This document shows, piece after piece, positions 34,669 through 49,614 of a DNA stretch of 64,000 bases; the first letter of the stretch is position 1; every line of letters begins with the position of its first letter. The position numbers were made by a program, and so were the translations under genes. Under the pieces are notes generated by a model that was given only the letters and a program-made list of their open reading frames with translations, had not been told where the DNA came from and did no database searches. Source of the DNA: Elephas maximus indicus (Eukaryota; Chordata; Mammalia; Proboscidea; Elephantidae); assembly GCF_024166365.1 (NCBI RefSeq), contig NC_064825.1, forward strand, positions 104,794,480-104,858,479, given 5' to 3'.

Positions 34669-34770
34669 TGGATGGATGGATGGATGGATGGATGGATGGA
34701 TGGATGGATGGATGGATGGATGGATGGATGGATGGATGGATGGATGGATGGATGGATGGATGGATGGATG
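34669..34770 (+). repeat. (TGGA)n microsatellite, long allele
   Basis: About 25 near-perfect units (102 bp). The duplicate in the left arm has about 7 units. Confidence 0.97.
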
Positions 34771-35034
34771 TCTGGGTGGGTGGATCGGCAGGTAGGTAGG
34801 TAGATTCTTTTCATTTTAGAAATGAGGAACCCGAGATTAAGAAAAGAAACAGACATTTACAAAATTGCACATTCGGATGGTGGTAGATTAGGGATGAGAA
34901 TTCAGGTTTCCTGAGTCTCGACCTGTTTATCTTTTCCCTACATGGAATAGCTGATAGTCTCACTTTTTACACAGTAATTCAAACAAAAGTTATTGTTTTA
35001 TTTGCCTAATTGATCTATATAATTGTCCCAATTA

Positions 35035-35280
35035 CTGTAATGAATTGAATTGTGTCCCCCCAAAATTTGTGTCAACTTGGCTAAGCCATGATATCCAGTG
35101 TTGTGTGATTGACCACAATTTTGTCATCTGATGTGATTTACCTATGTGTTGTAAATCCTATCTCTATGATGTTAATGAGGTGGGATTAGTGGCAGTTATG
35201 TTAATGAGGCAAGACTCAATCTACAAGATTAAGTTGTTTTAAGCCAATCTCTTTTGAGATATAAAATAGAGAAATGAACA
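35035..35280 (+). mobile_element. LTR fossil, MaLR type, 5' half
   Basis: Same family as 149-667 (taatgaattgaattgtgtcc start). It is the part of the LTR carried in the right arm up to the junction at 35,280/35,281. Confidence 0.65.
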
Positions 35281-35454
35281 CAAGCACTTAACCATTGTGC
35301 CAAACTACTATAAAACAATTATAAACAGAGAAGGCACCTGTGATTTATCACCTAAGTCAACAAGAATGTAGTCTATTTTACTGAGAATCAGAAAGGCATT
35401 TATTACATAAAACAAAACAATCTGTTCCAAAAATATTTAATATTTGTTGTGTGT

Positions 35455-35997
35455 CTTAATTACCTAGTGCTGCTTCGGTTTTGGGTGCTGTGGCATAATG
35501 GTTAAGAGCTATGGATGCTAACCAAAAGGTTGACAGTTCGAATCCACCAGGCATTCCTCAGAAATCCTATGAGGCCGTTCTTCTCTGTCCTAAAGGGTCA
35601 CTATGGGTTGAATCAATTTAAGGGCAAATTTTTTTTTTTTTTTTTGCTATAAACACAAATACCAAAATTAGGTGCCTTTAAAGAAATTTATTTTCTCATA
35701 GTTCTGAAAGGTAAAAGTCTGAATCAGGGTCTCCGCTGTGTCAGTAGCACTGGGTATTCCTTGGTTTCTTGACATTCTTTGGCTTGTGAAGGATCCTCAC
35801 CTTGTTTGTGTGTGTATCTGTATATTTTGGTCTTTTAATAACTAAGACATGATTAGGTTTAAGATCCACCCTACACTGGTATGGCCTCACTGGCGTAACA
35901 AAAGAAAACTGCTATTTCCAAACAGGATCATATATACAAGTACAGAGGTTAGAATTTCAACACATACTTTGGAGGGGGCACAATTCAATCCACAACA
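35455..35997 (-). mobile_element. LTR fossil, MaLR-like, with SINE inserted
   Basis: Duplicate of 18,428-19,095: gtgtcttaattacctagtgc at one end and cacaattcaatccacaac at the other. It carries the AfroSINE at 35,479-35,640. Confidence 0.6.
35479..35640 (+). mobile_element. AfroSINE, shared by both arms
   Basis: ggcataatggttaagagcta head, cactatgggttgaatcaatt tail. Duplicate of 18,932-19,080. Confidence 0.85.
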
Positions 35998-36069
35998 TTG
36001 TATTTAAAAAAAAAAAACAAAGGTATACCCAGAGAGTTTAATGTAAGCGATTCTGAAGCTCTACTCCGT

Positions 36070-37248
36070 GATACGTTGTTGTTGTTGTTATTAGGTGCCA
36101 TTGAGTCGGGTTCCAACCCATAGCTATCATATGTAAAACAGAACTAAACATCGCCTGATCCTGCACCATCCTCACAATTGTTGTTATGTTTGAGCCCATT
36201 GTTGCAGCCACTGTGTCAATCCATCTCATCCAGTATCTTCCTCTTTTTTGCTGACCTTCTGTCTTACCAACCGTGATGTCCTTCTCCAGGAACTGGTCCC
36301 TACTGAGAGACATGCCCAAAGTACATGAGACAAAGCCTTGCCATCCTCCCTCCCAGGGAGCACTCTGTCTGTACTTCTTCCAAGAAAGACTTGTTCATTC
36401 TTCTGGAAGTCCGTGGTACGTTCAAAATTCTGAACCAACACCATAATTTAAAGGCATCAGCTCTTCTTCAGTTTTCCTTATTCATTGTCGAGCTTTCACA
36501 TGCATATGAGGTGATTGAAAATATGACTTGGGTCAGGCGCATGTTAACCCTCAAAGTGACATCTTTAATTTTCCACATTTTAAAGAGATCTTTTACAGTA
36601 GATTTGCCCAATGCAATACTTTATTTCTTGACTGCTGCTTCCATGGGCACTGATTGTGGATTCAAGTAAAATGAAATCCTTGACAACTTCAATCTTGTCT
36701 CCGTTTATCATGATGTTGCTTATTGGTGTAGTTGTGAGGATTTTTATTTTCTTTATGTTGAGGTGCAATCCATACTGAAGGGTGTAGTCTTTGGTTTTCA
36801 TCAGTACATGTTTCAAGTTCTCTTTGCTTTCAGCAAGCAAGGCTGTATCATCGGCATATCTTAAGTTATTAATGAGTCTTCCACCAATCCAGATACCACA
36901 TGCTTCTTCCTACAGTCCAGTTTCTCGAATTATTTGCTCAGCATACAGATTGAATAAGTATGGTGAAAGAATACAGCCCTGATGCATATTCCTGATTTTA
37001 AAGTACTCAATATCCCCTTGTTCTATTCAAAAGACTGCCTCTTGGTCTATTTGCAGGTTCCTCAAGAGCACAGCTAAGTGTTCTGAAATTCTCATTCTTT
37101 GCAATGTTATCCATAATTTGTCATGATCCACACACTCAAATTCCTTTGCATAGTAATAAAATACTGGTAAACATCTTCTGGTATTCTCTGCTTTCAGCTA
37201 AGATCCAAATCTTGAATTTCTGACAGTTCCCTGTGAATGTACTGCTAT
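36070..37248 (-). mobile_element. RTE LINE, 5'-truncated, duplicate copy
   Basis: Reverse complement counterpart of the RTE at 16,941-18,348, without the SINE. Its 3' tail is at the left (gttgttattaggtgccattg, gagtcgggttccaaccca). On the minus strand it encodes LAESKENLKHVLMKTKDYTL-type RT sequence (about 36,780-36,840) and KRGRYWMRWIDTVAATM (about 36,190-36,245) near the C-terminus. Broken. It is flanked by traces of the same target site (atgatatgaatg side at 37,268). Confidence 0.9.
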
Positions 37249-37984
37249 AACCATAGTTGAACTGTCTGTGATATGAATGAATTTAAATACGTACTTCAAC
37301 TACTGGAGGGGGCCAATTAGTCTAGATGTACTAAATGGGGCTGAACAACTTTTCTGCCCAAAAAATCAGTCAGAATACACAAAATCAACCATATGCTACC
37401 TGATTATCCTTGCTTCATTACAGTACAAATTAACAAAGTTCATTTATTATGAATTTATCCTCATCTATAAATTTTTTTTTTTATGAACACATGCCATGGA
37501 AATTTAATTAATTTGACAGTGTCTCTTATTTTTTTGTTAGATTAACTATTCTAAAAATCTGAATTTTTAATGTTAAAACCTCACTGTCTTGGGCTAAAAG
37601 AAGTATGTTCAATTTAGTCACATTTTTTACATTCCAGAAAGGTACCATGCTTCACAAACAAGAATTTGAAATAAAACCAAAAATTGTTGGAGGCGGGGCC
37701 AAGATGGCGGACTAGGTGGACGCTACCGCGGATCCCTCTTGCAACAAAGACTTGGAAAAACAAGTGAATCGATCACATACATAACAATCTACGAACCCTG
37801 AACAACAAACACAGATTTAGAGAAGGAGAATGAACAAATATGGGGAGGCAGCAATTGTTTTCAGAGCCTGGAGCTAGTGTACCAGTCAGGTGACCTTTGG
37901 CGCCCAATTTGGGGCAGAGCCCAGGGGGGCAGACGGCACAAACAAGGGGCCCAGCCCTGACCCCCGAACTCATTCCGGGAGGGG

Positions 37985-38420
37985 GCCCAGCCGGTTCGTG
38001 CTGGTGGCGTGGCGAAGCAACCAGTGGGAGAAGTCCCTGTGAGGCAGTGACTGGTCTTGGAGTGGGGAGAGCAGCGTTCCAGCCGGGGAACCATCCCGCT
38101 GGGATTTTGGCTGGCTGCGGGCACGGCATAAGCGCGGAGAGCAACTCCACCCCCCTGAACTGACCCCGGGAGGGACTCAGCCGGTTCGCACAGGCGGCGT
38201 GGTGGCGCGGCCGGTGGGGGAGGTCCCCCGGGGGCAGTGACTGGTCTTGGAGCAGTGAGAGCGGCGTCCCACCGGGACGCGCTGTCGCGGCGCAGGTGCG
38301 GGGAGCTGCTGCGCTCACCTGAGCTGACGGGGGGGGCCCAGCCGGTTCGCGGAGACGGCGTGGCGATGCGGCTGGCGGGACAGGGAGTCGCCGGGAGGCA
38401 GCGACTGATTTTGGAGTCGG
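37985..38420 (+). repeat. Tandem units in the L1 5' UTR promoter
   Basis: Three imperfect units, each with cagccggttcg (37,988; 38,178; 38,339) followed by a ggcagtgactggtcttggag-like box (38,043; 38,225; 38,398). Spacing is roughly 160-190 bp. By analogy with known L1 monomers this would be promoter sequence; that role is inferred. Confidence 0.8.
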
Positions 38421-38766
38421 GAGTACACAGTCCCAGTAGGGCAACCTTGACGTTGGGCGTGGGGCTGGAAGCGGAGGATCTGACCTTGACTCCAGTGGGC
38501 CAGACCCCCCGGGGGCAATCTCCACACAGCCAGCACACATAGGCGACGCGCCCCGTGGATATCTCAGATATAATAGTCATTCCAAGCAAGCCAAGCAACT
38601 CTGGCTATATTCTGAGGTGCTACTCTCCTATCTCTCTGATCCCTCTCCCGCCCTCCCCAGGCGGCTTCATTAACATCCGAATAGCCTGAGCCAGAGGGAG
38701 AACTCTGAAAGGGATCTGACTGCATTTTTTTTTAGCAGATTTTCTGGAAAAACTAGTTTCCCAGTG

Positions 38767-39870
38767 ATGGCTCGGAGACAGCAGTCCATATCAAACCACA
38801 TAAAGAAGCAGACCATGACAGCTGCTCCAACCCCCCAAACAAAAGAATCAAAATCTTTCCCAAATGAAGATACAATCCTGGAATTATCAGATACAGAATA
38901 AAAAAAAAACTGATTTACAGAATGCTTCAAGACATCACAAATGAAATAAGGCAAACTGCAGAAAAAGCCAAGGAACACACCGATAAAACTGTTGAAGAAC
39001 TCAAAAAGATTATTCAAGAACATAGTGGAAAAATTAATAAGTTGCAAGAATCCATAGAGAGACAGCATGCAGAAATCCAAAGGATTAACAATAAAATTAC
39101 AGAATTAGACAACGCAATAGGAAGTCAGAGGAGCAGATTCGAGCAATTAGAATGCAGACTGGGACATCTGTAGGACTAGGGAATCAACACCAACATAGCT
39201 AAAAAAAATCAGATAAAAGAATTTTAAAAAATGAAGAAACCCTAAGAATCATGTGGGACTCTATCAAGAAGGATAACTTGCAGGTGATTGGAGTCCCAGA
39301 ACAGGGAGGGGGGACAGAAAACACAGAGAAAATAGTTGAAGAACTCCTGACACAAAACTTCCCTGACATCATGAAAGATGAAAGGATATCTATCCAAGAT
39401 GCTCATCGAACCCCATTTAAGATTGATCCAAAAAGAAAAACACCAAGACATATTATCATCAAACTGGCCAAAACCAAAGATAAACAGAAATTTTAAAAGC
39501 AGCCAGGGAGAAAAGAAAGGTTTCCTTCAAGGGAGAATCAATAAGAATAAGTTCAGAATACTCAGCAGAAACCATGCAGGCAAGAAGGGAATGGGATGAC
39601 ATATACAGAGCACTGAAGGAGAAAAACTGCCAACCAAGGATCATATATCCAGCAAAACTCTCTCTGAAATATGAAGGCGAAATTAAGATATTTACAGATA
39701 AACACAACTTTAGAGAATTTGCAAAAACCAAACCAAAGCTACAAGAAATACTAAAGGATATTGTTTGGTCAGAAAACCAATAACTTCAGATACCAGCACA
39801 ATACAAGGTCACAAAACAGAACATCCTGATATCAACTCAAATAGGGAAATCACAAAAACAAACAAATTAA
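38767..39870 (+). pseudogene. L1 ORF1 (RNA-binding chaperone), broken
   Basis: It starts MARRQQSISNHIKKQTM. A coiled-coil stretch (QTAEKAKEHTDKTVEELKKI, about 38,950-39,010, on to 39,170) is followed by the RRM/C-terminal region with TPFKIDPKRKTPRHIIIKLA-type sequence (about 39,408-39,470) and QPRIIYPAKLSLKYEGEIK (about 39,632-39,690). In active L1s this protein coats the L1 RNA as trimers. Here a stop follows the first 44 codons at about 38,899, another closes the coiled-coil frame at 39,171-39,173, and the frame shifts several times afterwards. The end is approximate. Confidence 0.85.
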
Positions 39871-40246
39871 GATTAATTAAATAATAATAATAATACACAT
39901 AACAGGGAATCATGGGAGTCAATAGGTAAAAGATCACAATAATCAAAAAGAGGGACTAAATACAGGAGGCATTGGACTGCCAGATGGAGAGTGATACAAG
40001 GCGATATAGAATGATACAAGTTAGGTTTTTACTTAGAGAAATAGGGGTAAATAATAAGGTAACCACAAAAAGGCATAACAACTCCATAACTCAAGATAAA
40101 AGCAAAGAAAAACGTAACGACTCAACTAACATAAAGTCAAACACTACGAAAATGAGGATCTCACAATTTACTAAGAAAAACGTCTCAGCACAAAAAAGTA
40201 TGTGGAAAAACGAAATTGCCAACAACACACATGAAAAGGCATCAAA

Positions 40247-44090
<3,844 letters not shown>

Positions 44091-45109
44091 TATAAACTGA
44101 GAAGAACACATTCTTTTGTGGTTATGAGAGGGGGAGGGAGAGTGGATGGGAGAGAGTTATTTGCTGATTAGTTAATAAGAACTACTTTAGGTGAAGGGAA
44201 GGACTATACTCAATACAGGGAAGGTCAGCTCGACAGGACTGGACCAAAAGCAAAGAAGTCTCCGGGATAAACTGAATGCTTCGAAGGTCAGCGGAGCAAG
44301 AGCAAGGGTTTGGGGACTATGGCTTAAGGGGATTTCTAAGTCAATTGGCAAAGTAAATTCTATTATGTAAACATTCTGCATCCCACTTTGAAGTGTGGCG
44401 TCTGAGGTCTTAAATGCTAACAAGCGACCATCTAGGACGCATCAATTGGTCTCAACCCACCTGGATCAAAAGAGAATGAAGAACACCAAGGTCACAAGAT
44501 AACTGTGAGCCCAAGAGACAGAAAGGGCCACATGAACCAGAGACCTACATCATCCTGAGACCAGAAGAACTAGATGGTGCCCAGGCACAATCGATGACTG
44601 CCCTGACAGGAAGCACAACAGAGAACCCCTGAGGGAGCAGGAGAACAGTGGGATGCAGACCCCAAATTCTCATAAAAAGACCAGACTTAATGGTCTGACT
44701 GAGACCAGAAGAATCCTGGTGGTCATGGTCCCCAAACCTTCTTTTGGCCCAGGACAGGAACCATTCCTGAAGACAACTCACCAGACATGGAAGGGACTGG
44801 ACAATGGGTTGGAGAGAGATGCTGATGAAGAGTGAGCTACTTGTATCAGGTGGACACTTGAGACTGTGTTGGCATCTCCTGTCTGAAGGGAAGATGGGAA
44901 GGTAGAGAGGGTTAGAAACTGGCACAACAGTCACGAAAGGAGAGACTGGAAGGAGGGAGCGGGCTGACTCATTAGGGGGAGAGTAAGTGGGAGTATGTAG
45001 TAAGGTGTATATAGGCTTATGTGTTACAGACTGACTTGATTTGTAAAGTTTCACTTAAAACACAATAAAAATTATTAAAAAACAAAAACAAAACAGTACT
45101 AAAACAATT

Positions 45110-45191
45110 TAGGTAGTGCCTATTGGATTAAAACTGCTGACCTTTTGGTTAGCAGCCAAACTCTTAAGCACTACACCACCAGGGTTTCCAA
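45110..45191 (-). mobile_element. AfroSINE, head half
   Basis: gaccttttggttagcagcca then cactacaccaccagggtttc. The 3' half is missing; it abuts the L1 tail. Confidence 0.85.
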
Positions 45192-45204
45192 AAGAAAGTA
45201 AAGA

Positions 45205-45420
45205 TGACCTAAATAAACGGAAGGGCATTCCATGCTTATGGATTCAAAGACTCAATATTGTCAAGATGTCAATATTACCTACAACAATCTATAAATTCAA
45301 TGCAATCCTGCTCGGAATTCCAATAGCTTTCTTTATAGAAATGCAAAAAAAAAATCATTCCTCAAATTTATATGTACCTCCCAAGGGCCCCCAAAAGCCT
45401 AAGCAATATTGGGGAGAGGA
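45205..45420 (+). mobile_element. Old L1 ORF2 fragment
   Basis: catgcttatggattcaaaga, caatattgtcaagatgtcaa, aaattcaatgcaatcctgct: the standard L1 ORF2 3' region words. Older than the neighbouring L1. Confidence 0.75.
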
Positions 45421-45725
45421 AAGGGAAGCAGAGGAGGACTCTTATTTCCCAATCTCTTGACTTCCATTTTTATGGTACCAACACGGTCACAAGATGGCTG
45501 TTGGAGCTCTGGACAACTTGTCTGAGATCTAGAGAAGCATCAAGGAGGAAGGGTAAAAGGATATTTGACTTCCCAATGAATCATCTCTCTTCCTGCAAGT
45601 CACAATTAATGACTTAACTTGTACGTTACTGCACATTTTAATTATCAAAAGATGATGTGAAATGTGATTTTTCATTCTGGGACTATTGCTTTCCCTGGAA
45701 ATACAAGGTTTAATAAAAATGTAGA
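45421..45725. other. Intergenic, no gene recognised
   Basis: Nothing nameable. Confidence 0.4.
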
Positions 45726-45918
45726 AAGGAGTCTGGGTGGTGTAGTGCTTCAGCGCTGCTAACTGAAAGGCCAGAGGTTCCAACCTAACTGCCTTTCCAA
45801 GGAAGAAAGATGTGACAGTAAAGACTTATGTCTTGGAAACCCTGTGGGACAGTTCTACTCTGTCCTGCAGAGTTGTTATGAGTCGGAATTGACTCAACAG
45901 CAGTGGATTTGGTTTGGA
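45726..45918 (+). mobile_element. AfroSINE, long form
   Basis: Head gtctgggtggtgtagtgctt, long-form middle gaaagatgtgacagtaaaga, tail gttatgagtcggaattgact. Confidence 0.9.
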
Positions 45919-46234
45919 TAGTCGAGGCAGAAAGGGAGAAAATGTAAAGAAAACAACCAGAACTCTACAACTCCTATTTGTCTTCCTTCTCTTTGTGTAC
46001 ATTTCCAAGTGATGGAATTTCCTTTTCCCACACCAACACAGATCATTGAAAATTTGTGTAGAAAAAAAAGCGGTAATATTTTCCTCAGAAAGGGCTGTAT
46101 GATAAGGGCTAAGAACTCATGGATTTTGAAGTTACCCTTTAAATATTTTATACTTTTTTCTCCATGTTCAGTACAAATCTTACCAATTTGCCTGTCTGAA
46201 ACTCTTTCTGTGACAAACTCAAGACTTTTATTGG

Positions 46235-46640
46235 TTGGTGGATACAGTTTCCTCGGGACGCCATACTACAAAGTTGGTAGATTTAAACAACAGAAATTTA
46301 TTGTCTCACAGTTCTGAAGGCTGAGAATCCTACCTTAGAGTAACTTGATTATTTCTGAGGCTTTGACTGAAAAATAGTTCTACTCCTCTTTCCTAGTTTC
46401 TGGTAGTTCCAGCCATTACTGGGCTTGCAACTGACGCATCGCATGGTAACCTTCATGTCTGTCTGTCTGTGTGTATCTTCTCATTTCTAGGAATACAGTG
46501 GGACCCACACTCCTCCAGTAGGACCTAATGTTAACCTAATTGACAACATCTTCATAAACCCTATTTTCAAACAAAGTCACATTCACAGATACGAGGGTTA
46601 CAATTTATCATTTTGAGGGACACAATTCAATTCACAACAG
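46235..46640 (-). mobile_element. LTR fossil, MaLR-like
   Basis: aaacaacagaaatttattgt near one end and gagggacacaattcaattca near the other, with ccagtaggacctaatgttaa inside. Ancient; the last part recurs at about 49,610-49,645. Confidence 0.55.
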
Positions 46641-47202
46641 GTGAGAACTCTGATTTATATGCATTTGAATCAAGTTTTCAGTGACTTGCTCTGAAATCAG
46701 CTTTCGTGGTCCTCTGGGAGGGAGTTCAGATGTCATCTGAAAATTTATAGCTTACACTTACACATCCAATAGGACTGCCTATTTTGAAGGTGATGATTTT
46801 TGTATATTTAAATTCTGTCCACCCTGGACTCTCCCTTTTGGATGACTTGACCTCAGATTGTTCCATTGTGATTATTCCCCCTAGGACCTGGAGATGCAGA
46901 ATCTATTCTCTGAATTATGATAAAAGTCCAAATGAGTTTAATTATGGAAGGTCACACTTAGTGCTGTACCCATTGAATGACTCAACAATATGTGTTGCAC
47001 TTCAAGTGTAAAAAAAGTGTCCATAGACTTTTGCTTTTACCACAGAGCTTGTTTGTCTATAAGAGTATTTACGTGTCTGGTTTTTTCAAGAATTGAAATG
47101 ATAGATGCCAAAACAGACATGAAACTAATTTCCAGCCTTCAGGCAAACCAAAGTTCAACTATGCTGTATAAAGTCAAGCTGGTATAATGGACTGAGAATC
47201 AA
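46605..47202 (+). repeat. 0.6-kb direct repeat, copy A
   Basis: Matches 49,615-50,264 in the same orientation with scattered differences. Shared words include caagttttcagtgacttgct, tttaattatggaaggtcaca-type and caggcaaaccaaagttca. No gene. Confidence 0.85.
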
Positions 47203-48419
47203 ATCTGCTCTTCTACTCACCAGGGCTGACTTGGTTACAGCCACTGTTGAGTGCCCGCTCTACCATCAGCAGAGACCAACACTGAGTCCCTGATATGGCA
47301 CCATTCCTAGAGACGATGAACTGGTGGCAGTTGATTAATTTGGAACATTTCCATCATGGAATGAGCGTGTTCTGTTCTTACTGGGATAGACACTTAACCT
47401 GGATATGGATCTGCCTTCTTTGTGCACAATTACCAGATTGCTGATTTGCCTTCTCTGCCAAAATAACCATCCATGGACTTACAGAATGCCTTATCCACTG
47501 TTGTGGTATCCCACACGATGTCACCTCAGATCAAGGGACTTACTTCACAACAAAGAAAGTGTGGCACTTGGCCCATCTTAGAGAATTCACTGGTGTGACT
47601 GCGTTTCCCATCATCCTGAAACTGCTGGCTTGGTAGAAAGATGGAATGGCCTTCTAAAGACACAATATGGTACCAGCCAAGTGGCAATACCTTGCAGGGT
47701 TGGGGCAATGTTCTCTAGGAGGCTGTGTATGGTTTCAATCAGTGTACTATATTTGGTGCTGTTTCTCTCATAGCCTGGATTCAAGGGTCCTGGAATCAAG
47801 GGGTGGAGGTGGAAGTGATATCACTATTAACCTGGAGACCCACTTGCAAAACTTTCGCTTTCCGTTCTTGCTACCCTATTCTCTGCAGGTCTAGAGGTCT
47901 TAGTTACAAAGGGAGGAATGCTCCTCCCACCTGGAGACAAAACTTTGATTCCACTGGAAGTTAAGAATGCTTTCTGGCCACTTCGGGATCCTCATGCCTC
48001 CGGATCATCGGGCAAAGAAGAGTGTTTCTACATTCACTGGTGTGGCTGATCCTGGTTACACAGATTACAAAGAGGCAATCTGATTGATATTGCATAATGG
48101 AGATAAAGAAGAGTATGTCTGAAATATAGGAGATCCCTTAGGGCATCATTTAGTACTACCATGCCCTGTGATGAAAGTTAATGGAAAACTACAGCAACCC
48201 ACTTCCAATATGACTGCAAACGGCCCAGACCCTTCAGGAAGGAAGGTTTGGCTCACTCCACCAGGCAAAGAGCCACAGTCAGCCTAAGTGCTTGCTGAGG
48301 GCAAAGAGAATACAGAATGGGTGGTGGAAGAAAGTACTTCTAAATGCCAGCTATGACCATGTGACCAGTTGCAGAAACAAAAACTGTAATTGCTTTTAGT
48401 ATTTCTTCCTTGTTTTGTT

Positions 48420-48512
48420 ATATGTGTATGTGTATAAATACATACATAGACACATATACATACATATATGTATACATGCACATACATACATACACACACA
48501 TACATATATATA
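48420..48512 (+). repeat. CATA/TATG-type microsatellite
   Basis: ATGTGTATGTG then repeated ATACATACA/CACA units within the ERVL fossil, next to a minus-strand AfroSINE whose 3' tail abuts it. Confidence 0.85.
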
Positions 48513-48668
48513 AAACCCTGTTGCAGCCAAGTTGATTCTGATTCATAGCAACCCTGTAAGACAGACTGGAACTGCCCCTGTAGGGTTTCCAAGCAGTGCC
48601 TGGTATATTCAAACTGCTGATCTTTTGGTTGGCAGCCAATTTCTTAACCACTGTGCCACCAAGGCTCC
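48513..48668 (-). mobile_element. AfroSINE in the ERVL fossil
   Basis: Tail gttgcagccaagttgattct on the left, head ccactgtgccaccaaggctc on the right. Confidence 0.9.
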
Positions 48669-49460
48669 CTCTCTCTCTCTGTGTATGTACGTATATATAC
48701 ATATATATGTAGCAATTAACTTTGTTTTCTTCCCTCCCTTATTCCATTACTTATGAAATATAAGGTGGAATATAAGATGTAACGGGGCTAATGCGTTTCG
48801 GTTGTACACATGTTAGTTGTATTATGTTACATGTAATATGTTTTTTCTTAGAGATTATGATATGGTTTAAGGAGATGTGTACCACTGTCAAGTTGATGAG
48901 AGGTGGACTGTGATGGTTAAGGTTAAGTGTTCCCTTTGCTAGGCCATGATTCTCAGTGATTCAGTAGATATGTAATTATTGTCCATGATGTGATCTGTTG
49001 TGAGCAGCCAATCAGCTGAAAATGGAGTTACGTTGAGGGTGTGGATTGCATCAAATATATATGGATGTTCTGGCAGAGTTCTTTCCCTCTTGATCCTACC
49101 TCTGACTCATCATCTTCGAATATCTGGTTCTTGGGATGTGAGATAGTAGCCTGCCATCTGGCCCACTGATTTTGGGTTTTTCAGCCCCTGCAAACATGTG
49201 GGCAGATGCCTCCAGCCTGATGCCTGACCAATAGATTTAGAACTTGCCAGCAATCACCACTGTGTGAGCCATTTCACTGGTTTTGCTCCTCTAGATAACC
49301 CAGTCGACGGCAGTGGGCAGTGGGTACATAACCCAGAGTTTTGATTTTCTGACTTGTAAAAGAAGTATAGGCTAGGTTGACTGAAGTTGGTCTCAAAATG
49401 CTTGTAGACATTGATTTCTTCAGCTCAGTAATTATTAGCTCTTAACTTCTAGGTTACTTT

Positions 49461-49600
49461 ATTATTTAGTTTTATTTATTTTGGTGAAAATATACAGAGC
49501 CAACATACCCTATTTCAACAGTTTCTACATGTACAATTCCGTGACATGGGATACATTCTTCAAATTGTACCACCATTCAACTATACTTTTCCACATTAGG
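49461..49600 (-). mobile_element. Interspersed-repeat 3' end, probably L1 3' UTR
   Basis: Same unit as 14,250-14,400 on the opposite strand: ttggtgaaaatatacagagc and cagtttctacatgtacaatt. Confidence 0.5.
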
Positions 49601-49614
49601 ATTTCAACGTATTA

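Larger units (their letters stand above)
32083..37689 (+). repeat. Inverted segmental duplication, right arm
   Basis: Reverse complement of the left arm (16,541-25,017), with frequent point differences. From 32,083 to 35,280 it matches 21,769-25,017. From 35,281 to 37,689 it matches 16,541-19,272. The 2.5 kb between those blocks is absent. It contains MIR-like stretches (about 32,330-32,440, 33,370-33,560, 34,300-34,480) and a CA-repeat at 32,908-32,926. The outer end coincides with the 5' end of an L1. Confidence 0.88.
47210..49340 (+). mobile_element. ERVL fossil: integrase, dUTPase region and 3' LTR
   Basis: An ancient class III (ERVL) provirus remnant. The pol part (47,210 to about 47,880) has an integrase region (short match PTLSP-YGTIPR near 47,276). 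A dUTPase-like region (about 47,890-48,300) follows; ERVL elements are known to carry dUTPase after integrase. A microsatellite and an AfroSINE are inserted at 48,420-48,668. The MLT2-like 3' LTR runs from about 48,909 (tgtgatggttaaggttaagt) to about 49,340. It is clearly broken, with many breaks; gag, RT and the 5' LTR are not seen here. Confidence 0.85.

Noticed and set aside
34632-34856. Pro-Ser-Ile-His repeat protein on the minus strand
   Set aside because: A translation of the TGGA microsatellite.
37773-38598. Long open frames of 245-255 codons on the minus strand
   Set aside because: They lie wholly in the GC-rich 5' UTR of the L1, overlap each other in different frames and are Pro/Ala/Arg-rich, as GC composition predicts. 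No domain is visible.
47667-47964. Open frames over the dUTPase-like region as a possible host gene
   Set aside because: The region is a broken ERVL fossil in ERVL order, with no sign of a conserved long frame.
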